A stretch of 64,000 nt of DNA from Phycicoccus sp. HDW14 (GTDB lineage: Bacteria > Actinomycetota > Actinomycetes > Actinomycetales > Dermatophilaceae). The notes beneath the pieces are model-generated. The model worked only from the letters and a program-made list of their open reading frames with translations, had not been told where the DNA came from and did not search any database. The translations under genes and the position numbers were made by a program. Where the stretch lies: positions 682,001 through 746,000 of the forward strand of contig NZ_CP049935.1 in the NCBI RefSeq assembly GCF_011383005.1, given 5' to 3'. Numbering within the stretch: the first letter of the stretch is position 1; every line of letters starts with the position of its first letter. Below, one piece after another: positions 9,136-20,000 of this stretch.

Positions 9136-12100
9136 ATGTACCTCAAGACGCTGACCCTCAAGGGGTTCAAGTCCTTCGCCTCGGCGACGACGATGCGCCT
9201 CGAGCCGGGCATCACGTGCGTCGTCGGCCCGAACGGCTCCGGCAAGTCCAACGTCGTCGACGCCCTCGCCTGGGTGATGGGCGAGCAGGGCGCCAAGAGC
9301 CTGCGCGGCGGCAAGATGGAGGACGTCATCTTCGCCGGCACCGCGGGCCGCCCGCCGCTCGGCCGGGCTGAGGTCAGCCTGACCATCGACAACACCGACG
9401 GCGCCCTGCCCATCGACTACTCCGAGGTGACGATCACCCGGACGATGTTCCGTGGCGGTGGCTCCGAGTACGCCATCAACGGCACCGGCTGCCGCCTCCT
9501 CGACGTCCAGGAGCTGCTCTCCGACTCCGGCCTCGGCCGCGAGATGCACGTCATCGTCGGCCAGGGCCAGCTCGACACCGTGCTGCGCGCGACCCCCGAG
9601 GAGCGGCGCGGCTTCATCGAGGAAGCCGCCGGCGTCCTCAAGCACCGCCGGCGCAAGGAGCGGGCGCTGCGCAAGCTGGAGCAGATGGAGGGCAACCTCA
9701 CCCGCGTCCAGGACCTCACCGGCGAGATCCGCCGCCAGCTCGGCCCGCTCGGGCGCCAGGCCGAGGCCGCCCGCCGGGCCGCCGTCGTGCAGGCCGACGT
9801 CCGCGACTCACGGCTGCGCCTGCTCGCCGACGACCTCGTCCAGCTGACGAGCATCGTCGAGCAGGAGGTCGCCGACGAGACCGCGCTGCTCGAGCGCCGC
9901 ACCGCCGTCGAGGACGCCCTGGCCACCGTGCGCGGCCGGCTCACCGAGGTCGAGCGCCAGGCCGCCGACGCCGCGCCGGAGCTCGGCCGGGCCCAGGAGC
10001 GCGTCGTGCGCCTCCAGAGCCTGCGCGACCGGCTCGAGTCCACCGGCTCGGTCGCCGCCGAGCGGGTGCGCCTGCTCTCCCAGGACGAGGAGCACGAGAC
10101 CACGTCGGGTCGCGACCCCGAGGAGCTGCGCGCCCAGGCCGCCCAGGCCCGGGAGGCCGAGGGCGTGCTGCTCGCCGAGATCGAGGAGACCACCGAGGGC
10201 CTCCAGGAGGCCGTCGCCGCCCGCGAGGCCGCCGAGGCCGCCTTCACCGCCGAGCAGCAGCGCCTCGCGCGCCTGGCCCGGGCGGCTGCCGACCGCCGCG
10301 AGGGGCTGGCCAAGCTCGCCGGGCAGGTCGGCGCCCGCCGCAGCCGGATCGAGGCCGCGGAGGCCGAGATCGGCCGGCTGCAGTCGCTCGTCACCGAGGC
10401 CCGCGCCCGGGCCGCCGAGGCCGAGCGCGAGTTCGCGAAGCTCGAGGGCGGCATCGCCCACGACGAGGAGGGCGAGGAGGGGCTCGACACCAGCTACGAG
10501 GCGGCCGCCGAGAAGCTCGCCGCCGTCGAGGCCGAGATCGAGCAGCTGCTCGCCGCCGAGCGCACCGCCGAGCGCGACCGCTCGTCGAACCAGGCCCGGC
10601 TCGAGGCGCTGGAGATGAGCCTGCGGCGCAAGGACGGCGCCGCCACGCTCCTCGAGGCCGCCGACGACCGCCACGGCATCCTCGGCGCGGTCACCGCCCT
10701 GCTCCACGTCACGACCGGGCACGAGGCCGCCGTCGCCGCCGCCCTCGGCTGGGCGTCCGAGGCGCTCGCCGTCGGGTCCGCCGACTCCGCCGCCGCCGCC
10801 CTGGCCAGCCTGCGCGAGGGTGACGGCGGGCGCGCCGGCCTCCTCGTCGGCGAGACCGCCGGCCCCACCGACCCGGGCTCGTGGCCCGACCTCGGCGGGA
10901 GGCGGTCTGGGCGCGCGACGTCGTGCGGGCCGAGCCGGCAGTCGCCCCCGCGGTCGAGCAGCTGCTCGAGCGGGTCGCGCTCGTCCCCACCGCCGGCCAC
11001 GCGGTCGCCCTCGTCTCGCGGCACCCCGGCATCACCGCGGTGACCGCCGACGGCGACGTCTTCGGCCCCGGCTGGGCTCGCGGCGGCAGCAGCGCCGGCG
11101 AGAGCCTCCTCGAGGTGCAGGCCGCCGTCGACGAGACCCGCGCCGCACTGGCCGAGGCCACGGCCCGTGTCGAGCGGAACCGGTTCTCGCTCACCGCAGC
11201 CCGTGAGAAGGCGGCCGCGATGGCCACCGACGTCGATGCCGCACTCGAGGCCCTGCACGAGTCCGACGCCCGGATGGCGGCCATCGCCGAGCGGCTCGGC
11301 ACCCTCGGGGCGTCGATGCGCACCGCCGGCGCCGAGGCAGAGCGCGCCGAGGGCGCCATCGCCGCGGCCACCGAGCGGCTCGAGGCCGACCGCCTCGAGC
11401 TCGAGGCCCTGTCCACCCGCCTCGCCGAGGCCGAGTCCGAGCCGGTCGAGGACGACGCCGACCCTTCCACCGACGAGCGCGACCGCCTCGAGCTCGAGGC
11501 GAGCCGCGCCCGCACCGGCGAGACCGAGGTGCGGCTCGCGCTGCGCACGAAGGAGGAGCGGGCCCGCGCGCTCAAGGGCCGCGCCGACTCCCTCGAGGGT
11601 GCCGCCCGCAACGAGATCGCCGCCCGCGAGCGGCTGCGCGAGCGCCGCGAGAAGCGCCGCCGTGAGGCCGAGGTCGCCGCCGCCGTGCACGAGGCCGCGG
11701 CCTGGTCCGTCGACGGCGTGGCGCGCGCCCTGACGCGAGCCGCCAGCCTGCGCGACGCCGCCGAGGCCGAGCGGGCCGAGCGCGACCGGGTCGCCGCCGG
11801 CCTGCGCCAGGAGCTCACCGGGGTCCAGGACGAGCTGCGCGACCTCACCGACGCCGCGCACCGCGACGAGATGGCCCGGGCCCGGCAGCTGGCGCGGATC
11901 GAACAGCTGCAGGCCAGGGCCGTCGAGGAGCTCGGCATCGACCCCGAGGTGCTCGTCGAGGAGTTCGGCCCGCACCGCGAGGTGCCCCACGTCGCCGGCC
12001 CCGACGACGACCTCGACGCCACGCCCGAGCCGGTGCCCTACGTGCGCGAGGAGCAGGAGAAGCGGCTGCGCCGGGCCGAGCGGGCCCTCAACGCCCTCGG

Positions 12101-12707
12101 CAAGGTCAACCCGCTGGCGCTCGAGGAGTTCGCGGCGCTCGAGGAGCGGCACACCTTCCTCACGACCCAGCTCGAGGACCTCAAGCGCTCCAAGCGCGAC
12201 CTGCTCGACATCGTCAAGGAGGTCGACGAGCGGGTCGAGCAGGTCTTCACCGAGGCCTACCACGACACCAAGGAGCAGTTCGAGCGCGTCTTCGAGCGGC
12301 TCTTCCCCGGGGGTGAGGGGCGCCTGGTGCTCACCGACCCGGACAACATGCTGACGACCGGTATCGAGGTCGAGGCCCGCCCGCCGGGCAAGAAGGTCAA
12401 GCGGCTCAGCCTGCTCTCCGGTGGCGAGCGCTCGCTCGTGGCCGTGGCGCTGCTCGTCGCGATCTTCAAGGCCCGGCCGAGCCCGTTCTACATCATGGAT
12501 GAGGTCGAGGCCGCGCTCGACGACACCAACCTCGGCCGGCTCATCACCCTGTTCGAGGAGCTGCGCGACTCCAGCCAGCTCATCGTCATCACGCACCAGA
12601 AGCGGACGATGGAGGTCGCCGACGCCCTCTACGGCGTCTCGATGCGCGGCGACGGCGTGACCACGGTGGTCAGCCAGCGCATCCGCGACGTCGCCGCGAC
12701 CGCCTGA
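9136..12707 (+). CDS. smc: Chromosome segregation protein SMC, one apparent frameshift
   Basis: The SMC ATPase organises and segregates the chromosome together with ScpA and ScpB. Restored length is 1190 residues, the normal size. The N-terminal head has Walker A GPNGSGKSN and the Q-loop region. Two long Glu/Ala/Arg-rich coiled coils flank a hinge around residues 510-640. The C-terminal head has the signature LSGGERSL, Walker B FYIMDEVEAALDD and the D-loop. The frame breaks at 10897-10899 (GGCGGGAGG) in the hinge; one more G gives PDLGGEAVWARDVV and rejoins the second half. The break lies in a G run and the gene should be essential or nearly so, so I treat it as an error. scpA and scpB are not in the window. 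Confidence 0.96.
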
Positions 12708-12728
12708 CCGAGGCGTCGGCTCGCGACG

Positions 12729-13727
12729 TCAGCCGGCGTGCCAGGCGGCGAGCAGCTCGCGCTCGTCGGTGTCGTCGAGCCCGGTACGGCGCGGCTGGTC
12801 GGCCGGTCGCTGCTCCTCCCAGGCGAGGACGTCGCGCAGCGTGTCGACGAGCGGCCGGCTCGCCAGGCCCAGGGCGCGGGCGGCCTCCCCGGTCCGCGCC
12901 GCGAAGCCCGCGTACTCGGGGAAGGGCAGCCACAGCGGCAGCGAGCGCGGACCCATCCACGCCTCGACGCCCTGCTCGGAGAGCCACGCGGGGTCGGCGG
13001 CGACGGCCTCGACCGGCGGCGACCCGGCCGCCTCGCGCCCGACGGAGAGCAGCCCGCCGAGGGTCGTCGTGGGCCCGACCGCGTCGACGACCCCGGCCGT
13101 GCCCGACTCCCCGGAGCGCACCAGCCAGGCCGCGAGGTCGCGGGCGTCGAGGACCTGCGCGGGCTCGTCGAGGGCATCCGGCACGAGGACCTCACCGGGG
13201 GAGGCGGGGTGGGCGAACCGCCACGGCCACCAGCCGGTGCGCCCGGAGGTGTCGCCGGGGCCGCCGAGCAGCCCGGCCCGCGCGACGAGCACCCGCTCGG
13301 CGCCCAGCGCGTCGAGCACGTGCCGCTCGCAGGCGACCTTCTTCGCGCCGTACTCGTCGGGCTCGTCACCGCCGGACTCCAGCGGTGCGAGCAGGGGAGT
13401 GGACTCGTCGGCGCCGCGCACCGAGTGGTCGGCGTAGACGTTGCCGGTCGAGACCAGCGCCCAGTGCCCCACCCTCCCGCGCAGCGCGGCGACCGCCCGC
13501 GCCACCTGGCCCGGGTCGCGCGCGACGTCGACCACCGCGTCCCAGTGCTCGTCCTCGACCCCGCCGAGGCCGTCACCCGTCCGGTCGGCCCGCACGAGCC
13601 GCGCGCCGTCGGCCACCTCCCCGGACGACCCCCGGGCCACGCACGTGACGTCGTGGCCTGCGGCCAGCCCGGCGCGGGCGACCTCCCGCCCGAGGAACGC
13701 GGTCCCACCCAGCACGAGGAGCTTCAT
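12729..13727 (-). CDS. NAD-dependent epimerase/dehydratase-like protein
   Basis: A 332-residue extended short-chain dehydrogenase fold. The N-terminal Rossmann motif is GGTAFLGREVARAG, a GxxxxG variant of the usual GxxGxxG. STGNVYAD and EYGAKKVACE give the Ser and YxxxK catalytic residues. The C-terminal part binds an unknown sugar-nucleotide or similar substrate. It converges with smc, 21 bases between stops. The reaction cannot be named from sequence alone. Confidence 0.8.
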   Translation of the reverse strand: MKLLVLGGTAFLGREVARAGLAAGHDVTCVARGSSGEVADGARLVRADRTGDGLGGVEDEHWDAVVDVARDPGQVARAVAALRGRVGHWALVSTGNVYADHSVRGADESTPLLAPLESGGDEPDEYGAKKVACERHVLDALGAERVLVARAGLLGGPGDTSGRTGWWPWRFAHPASPGEVLVPDALDEPAQVLDARDLAAWLVRSGESGTAGVVDAVGPTTTLGGLLSVGREAAGSPPVEAVAADPAWLSEQGVEAWMGPRSLPLWLPFPEYAGFAARTGEAARALGLASRPLVDTLRDVLAWEEQRPADQPRRTGLDDTDERELLAAWHAG

Positions 13728-13801
13728 CCCGACAGCCGACCACGCGGGAGCGGTTGCGCGGAAGCCCTGTTCGCGCAGAGCGGAGCCGAGGGCGCCGGGG
13801 G

Positions 13802-14512
13802 TCAGTGGCGCAGGCCGCCGATGTCACCCGGCGGCCAGAAGCGCAGCACGACCGGCCCGACGACCCGGGTCAGGGGGACGAACCGGGCGCACTCGCCCCC
13901 CTCGGTGGCGCCGCGGCACCCGATGACGGAGTCGGCGGACTGCGACCGGTGGTCGCCGAGCACGAGGAGGTCGTCGGCCGGCACGGTGATCTCGGGGAAG
14001 CAGCGCGTCGAGCGCGGCGTGCTCGAGCAGTCGAGCGACCCCGCGACGAACGGGAGGTCCTCGAAGACGTAGGGCTCCTCGAGCGGACGGTCGTCGACCG
14101 TGACCTTGCCGTCGGTGGTGCAGCACGCCACCCGCTCGCCGGCGAGGCCGATGACCCGCTTGACGGTGTACGAGGTGTTGCTCGGGCCGATGCCGGTGAG
14201 GTCACCGACCCAGCGCACCGCCCGGGTCAGCGGGTTGGGTGCCGGGGGCAGCTGCCGTTCCTGCCACGACGACCCGTGCCCGAACACGACGACGTCACCG
14301 CGGTCGACGCCGTGGTCGAGCCGGTTGACGAGGATCCGGTCGCCGATGTGGAGGGTGTTCTCCATCGACTGCGACGGCACGCCGAAGGGCTTCACGAGGA
14401 AGGCCTGGACGAGCGCCACCCCGACGAGGGCCACGAGCACCTCGGTGAACCACGGCAGGCGGCGTCGGCGGCGGGGGGTCTTCACGTCCGGCGCGGCACC
14501 GGCGTCGGTCAC
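13802..14512 (-). CDS. lepB: Signal peptidase I
   Basis: Cleaves secretory signal peptides on the outer face of the membrane. One N-terminal membrane segment (WFTEVLVALVGVALVQAFLV) is followed by the catalytic serine box VPSQSMENTL, the lysine box YTVKRVIGL and the conserved VLGDHRSQSADS. It has 236 residues. An upstream in-frame GTG at 14521 overlaps the -10 hexamer, so the start is placed at GTG 14512, 7 bases after it. This is one of three signal-peptidase-like genes in the window and is catalytically complete. Confidence 0.93.
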   Translation of the reverse strand: MTDAGAAPDVKTPRRRRRLPWFTEVLVALVGVALVQAFLVKPFGVPSQSMENTLHIGDRILVNRLDHGVDRGDVVVFGHGSSWQERQLPPAPNPLTRAVRWVGDLTGIGPSNTSYTVKRVIGLAGERVACCTTDGKVTVDDRPLEEPYVFEDLPFVAGSLDCSSTPRSTRCFPEITVPADDLLVLGDHRSQSADSVIGCRGATEGGECARFVPLTRVVGPVVLRFWPPGDIGGLRH

Positions 14513-14519
14513 GCGCGTC

Positions 14520-14525
14520 ACCCTA
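14520..14525 (-). promoter_or_regulatory. -10 hexamer TAGGGT, leaderless start of lepB
   Basis: On the minus strand TAGGGT lies 7 bases before GTG 14512 and overlaps the first in-frame GTG, which it therefore rules out. Confidence 0.5.
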
Positions 14526-14586
14526 GTCCGGTCCCGTCACAGGTGTCGATTTGGTGAGCGGTGCCCGACCTCGGGAGACTGGGGGC

Positions 14587-14802
14587 ATGGTCTCCGTCGT
14601 GGTCTCGCTCCTGCTCATCACCGCCGTGGCGCTCGTCGTCGTCGGGATGGTGGCGGTGCCGGCCCGCCAGGCCGGGCGCAGGGTCCTCACCCGCCGCGGT
14701 CACGCCACCCTCGACACCCTGCGCGACCGGGTCACCCCGGGAGCCTCCGACGACGCCCACGCGCCGGTCGCGGACGACGAGCCGGCCCGCCTTTCCGCCT
14801 GA
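14587..14802 (+). CDS. Small single-pass membrane protein, unknown function
   Basis: A 71-residue protein with one N-terminal membrane helix (MVSVVVSLLLITAVALVVVG), then a basic patch (RQAGRRVLTRRGH) and an acidic tail. The layout suggests an outside-in or type III anchor with a short cytosolic tail. I do not recognise the family. It is divergent from lepB and precedes the M13 peptidase by 79 bases. Confidence 0.6.
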   Translation: MVSVVVSLLLITAVALVVVGMVAVPARQAGRRVLTRRGHATLDTLRDRVTPGASDDAHAPVADDEPARLSA

Positions 14803-14881
14803 GCCCGGCGGCTCCCTGTGGCCCGACGGTGTCGGGCGGGTGTGGTCGAATGAGGCCACCCCAGCGAGAAGGAGCCCCCGG

Positions 14882-16834
14882 ATGAGGTCCGGCATCGACA
14901 CCGCCTCCGTCGACGAGACGGTCCGCCCGCAGGACGACCTGTTCGCGTTCGCCAACGGAGGATGGTTGGCGCACACCGAGATCCCCGACGACCGCGGTCG
15001 CTACGGCACCTTCGACACGCTGCGCGAGAGTGCCGAGGAGCACGTCCGGACGATCATCGAGGAGACGGCGGCCGGGTCGCCCGCCGCGGGCACCGTCGCG
15101 GCGAAGGTCGGCGACCTCTACTCCAGCTTCATGGACGAGGCCGCCGTCGACGCCCTCGGCGCCGGTCCGCTCGCGGCCGACCTCGAGCGGGTGGCGGCCG
15201 TCGCCGACGCCCCCGGCCTCCTCCGCCTGCTCGGCGAGCTGGCGCGCGACGGCGTCATGGGCCCGGTCATCCCCTACGTCAACACCGACGACCGCGACCC
15301 CGACCGCTATGTCGTCTACCTCGAGCAGGCCGGGCTCGGCCTCCCCGACGAGTCGTACTACCGCGAGCCGCAGCACGAGGACAAGCGCGCGGCCTACACC
15401 CCGCACGTGGCCCGGATGCTCGAGCTCGTCGCCCACCCGGGTGCCGAGGCCGCCGCCGAGCGGGTGCTGGCCCTCGAGACCCGGCTGGCCGCCGCCCACT
15501 GGGACAAGGTGACCAACCGCGACCCGGTGCGCACCTACACCCTCCTCGACCGCGACGGCCTCGAGGCGCTCGCCCCGGGCATCGACTGGACGGGCTTCCT
15601 CGCCGGGATGGGGGCGCCCGCCACCGCCTTCGACGCCGTCGTCGTGCGCCAGCCGAGCTTCGTCACCGCGCTCGGGGCCGCCCTCACCGAGGTCGGCATC
15701 GAGACCTGGCGCGACTGGCTGGCCTGGCACGTCGTGCACGCGCACGCCCCCTACCTCTCGGCGCCGTTCGTCGAGGAGAACTTCGACTTCTACGGCCGCA
15801 CCCTCTCCGGGGTCCCGAAGCTGCGCGACCGCTGGAAGCGCGCGGTCACGCTCGTCGAGGACGCCCTCGGCGAGGCGGTCGGCCAGCTGTACGTCGAGCG
15901 GCACTTCCCGCCGCACGCCAAGGACCGGATGCTCGAGCTCGTCGCGAACCTCGTCGAGGCCTTCCGGCGCAGCCTCTCCAACGTCCCGTGGATGGGGGCC
16001 GAGACCCGCGCGCAGGCCATCGCCAAGCTCGAGGCCTTCACGCCGAAGATCGGCTACCCCGACCGGTGGCGCGACTACTCCACCCTCGAGGTCGAGGCCG
16101 GCGACCTGCTCGGCAACGTCCGCCGGGCCAGTGCCTTCGAGGTCGACCGCAACCTCGCGAAGCTCGGCGGCCCGGTCGACCACACCGAGTGGTTCATGAC
16201 CCCGCAGACCGTCAACGCCTACTACAACCCGGGGATGAACGAGATCGTCTTCCCGGCCGCCATCCTCCAGCCGCCGTTCTTCGACGTCGAGGCCGACGAC
16301 GCCGTCAACTACGGCAGCATCGGCGCCGTCATCGGCCACGAGATCGGTCACGGCTTCGACGACCAGGGCTCCCAGTTCGACGGCCGCGGCGAGCTGCGCG
16401 ACTGGTGGAGCGCCAGCGACCGCGAGCGCTTCCAGGCCCTCGCCGACAAGCTCATCGGCCAGTTCTCGCTGCTCGAGACCCGCGACGCGCCGGGCCACAA
16501 GGTCAACGGCGCCCTGACCGTCGGCGAGAACATCGGCGACCTCGGCGGCCTGACCATCGGCTACTCCGCCTACCGCATCGCGCTCGGCGACGAGGCCGCC
16601 CCCGAGCTCGACGGCTTCACCGGCGAGCAGCGCTTCTTCCTCGGCTGGGCCCAGATCTGGCGTGGCAAGGCACGGGCCACCGAGGCCGAGCGGCTGCTCG
16701 CCCTCGACCCGCACAGCCCGATGGACCTGCGGGCCAACGCCGCGCGCAACCTCGACGAGTTCCACGAGGCGTTCGGCACCGCACCGGGCGACGGCATGTG
16801 GCTGCCCGAGGACGAGCGGGCCCGCATCTTCTGA
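14882..16834 (+). CDS. M13 family zinc metallopeptidase (PepO/neprilysin-like)
   Basis: A 650-residue M13 endopeptidase. Zinc ligands and catalytic Glu are in GHEIGHGFDDQG (HExxH), and the third ligand Glu is in GENIGDLGG. The substrate-binding NAYYNPGMNEI motif precedes them. It has neither a signal peptide nor a membrane segment, like mycobacterial Zmp1-type enzymes, so the mature form starts in the cytosol; any export would be non-classical. An AAGGAG ribosome-binding site precedes the ATG. The peptide substrate is unknown. Confidence 0.93.
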   Translation: MRSGIDTASVDETVRPQDDLFAFANGGWLAHTEIPDDRGRYGTFDTLRESAEEHVRTIIEETAAGSPAAGTVAAKVGDLYSSFMDEAAVDALGAGPLAADLERVAAVADAPGLLRLLGELARDGVMGPVIPYVNTDDRDPDRYVVYLEQAGLGLPDESYYREPQHEDKRAAYTPHVARMLELVAHPGAEAAAERVLALETRLAAAHWDKVTNRDPVRTYTLLDRDGLEALAPGIDWTGFLAGMGAPATAFDAVVVRQPSFVTALGAALTEVGIETWRDWLAWHVVHAHAPYLSAPFVEENFDFYGRTLSGVPKLRDRWKRAVTLVEDALGEAVGQLYVERHFPPHAKDRMLELVANLVEAFRRSLSNVPWMGAETRAQAIAKLEAFTPKIGYPDRWRDYSTLEVEAGDLLGNVRRASAFEVDRNLAKLGGPVDHTEWFMTPQTVNAYYNPGMNEIVFPAAILQPPFFDVEADDAVNYGSIGAVIGHEIGHGFDDQGSQFDGRGELRDWWSASDRERFQALADKLIGQFSLLETRDAPGHKVNGALTVGENIGDLGGLTIGYSAYRIALGDEAAPELDGFTGEQRFFLGWAQIWRGKARATEAERLLALDPHSPMDLRANAARNLDEFHEAFGTAPGDGMWLPEDERARIF

Positions 16835-16891
16835 GGTGGTGCCCACCGCGACCGGCCGGTCCGTGGGTTTGGGCCCGGGCCCCGGGGTTGA

Positions 16892-16897
16892 CAGGAT
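16892..16897 (+). promoter_or_regulatory. -10 hexamer CAGGAT, leaderless start of ftsY
   Basis: Six bases separate the hexamer from GTG 16904. TTGACAGGAT spans it. Confidence 0.45.
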
Positions 16898-16903
16898 GGT
16901 CGC

Positions 16904-18097
16904 GTGATCGATTCGTTGTGGGTCTACGTCGGCATCGCCGTCGCCGTGCTCGTCGTCGTCGGTGGCGTCGTGCTCGGCCTCCTCCGTGGCCGGGGCGGCA
17001 CCGGTGCCGAGCCGGCTGCGCCGGAGGCGCCGGGCACCCCCGGGCCGTCGGACGCCGACCTCGCGCCCGACGGGGCGATCGGCACCATCGAACGGCCCGG
17101 CGAGGTCGTCGAGGACGAGCCCGCGGCACCCTCCGCGCCCGCGCCCGCCCCGACCCCCACGGTCGAGACCCCGGAGGCGCCGGCCGGCCGGCTGCGCCGG
17201 CTGCGTGCCCGACTCGCCCGCTCGAACACCGCCCTCGGCAAGGGCCTGCTGGCCCTGCTGTCGCGTGGTTCGCTCGACGACGCCGGGTGGGAGGAGGTCG
17301 AGGACACCCTCCTCGGCGCCGACCTCGGCGTCCAGGCCAGCACCGAGCTCGTCGAGGCGCTGCGCACCCGCGTCGCCGTCGAGGGCACCCGCGACGAGGG
17401 GGCCGTGCGCGCGATGCTGCGCGAGGAGCTGCTCGCCCTCGTCGACCCGTCGATGGACCGCTCCCTCGCCGACGAGCGCGTCGACGACCGGCCCGCGTGC
17501 ATCCTCGTCGTCGGCGTCAACGGCACCGGCAAGACCACCACCGTCGGCAAGCTGGCCCGCGTGCTCGTCGCCGACGACAAGGACGTCGTCCTCGGCGCCG
17601 CCGACACCTTCCGCGCCGCCGCCGCCGACCAGCTCGAGACCTGGGGCGCCCGCGTCGGCGTGCCGACCATCCGCTCCGACCGCGAGGGCGCCGACCCCGC
17701 CGCCGTCGCCTTCGACGCCGTCAAGGCCGCCGCCGAGCTCGAGGCCGACGTCGTCATCGTCGACACCGCGGGCCGGCTGCAGAACAAGGTCGGGCTGATG
17801 GACGAGCTCGGCAAGGTCAAGCGGGTCATCGAGAAGCAGAGCCCCGTCGACGAGGTGCTCCTCGTCCTCGACGCCACGACCGGCCAGAACGGCATGCGCC
17901 AGGCCGAGGTGTTCGCGCAGGTCGTCGGCATCACCGGCATCGTGCTCACCAAGCTCGACGGCACCGCCAAGGGCGGCATCGTCGTCGCGGTGCAGCGGGC
18001 GCTCGGTGTCCCGGTCAAGCTCGTCGGCCTCGGCGAGGGGCCCGACGACCTCGCGCCGTTCGACCCCGAGGCCTTCGTCGACGCCATCCTCGACTGA
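16904..18097 (+). CDS. ftsY: Signal recognition particle receptor FtsY
   Basis: A GTPase that docks SRP-ribosome complexes at the membrane. It has 397 residues. An N-terminal membrane helix (residues about 5-28) and a Pro/Ala/Glu-rich linker to about residue 85 precede the NG domain. G motifs are GVNGTGKTTTVGKLA, DTFRAAAADQLETW, DTAGRLQNK and TKLDGTAKGG. The membrane helix is typical of actinobacterial FtsY. Its partner ffh lies 4 kb downstream. Confidence 0.96.
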   Translation: MIDSLWVYVGIAVAVLVVVGGVVLGLLRGRGGTGAEPAAPEAPGTPGPSDADLAPDGAIGTIERPGEVVEDEPAAPSAPAPAPTPTVETPEAPAGRLRRLRARLARSNTALGKGLLALLSRGSLDDAGWEEVEDTLLGADLGVQASTELVEALRTRVAVEGTRDEGAVRAMLREELLALVDPSMDRSLADERVDDRPACILVVGVNGTGKTTTVGKLARVLVADDKDVVLGAADTFRAAAADQLETWGARVGVPTIRSDREGADPAAVAFDAVKAAAELEADVVIVDTAGRLQNKVGLMDELGKVKRVIEKQSPVDEVLLVLDATTGQNGMRQAEVFAQVVGITGIVLTKLDGTAKGGIVVAVQRALGVPVKLVGLGEGPDDLAPFDPEAFVDAILD

Positions 18098-18144
18098 CCG
18101 CCGGCGGCCGCGCCGGTCTCACGATGCGGGACCTCCCGCGGGTC

Positions 18145-18212
18145 GAAACGCGATGCTTACCGGGGGCCGGACCCGAAACCTCGACGAAACACGACGCGGC
18201 GCACGGTGAAAC
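18145..18212 (+). promoter_or_regulatory. Candidate GlnR-type operator upstream of amt
   Basis: Half-sites lie on an 11-bp pitch: GAAAC 18145, CTTAC 18156; then GAAAC 18175, GAAAC 18186 and GAAAC 18208 (22 bases on). The known actinobacterial GlnR box alternates gTnAC and GAAAC half-sites with 6-base spacers. Three of four positions fit in the downstream set, while 18197 does not. amt-glnK-glnD is a classic GlnR target. The rest of 18098-18315 shows no other clear signal. Confidence 0.45.
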
Positions 18213-18315
18213 CTCGGCGTCCGACGCTTCTGGGGTACGTGGACGGGCCACTCTCGACCGGGAGCGCAGCACCCCGGCAGGACCGTCCTGGAGACATTCG
18301 AACCCTGGAGGATCC

Positions 18316-19997
<1,682 letters not shown>

Positions 19998-20000
19998 GCG

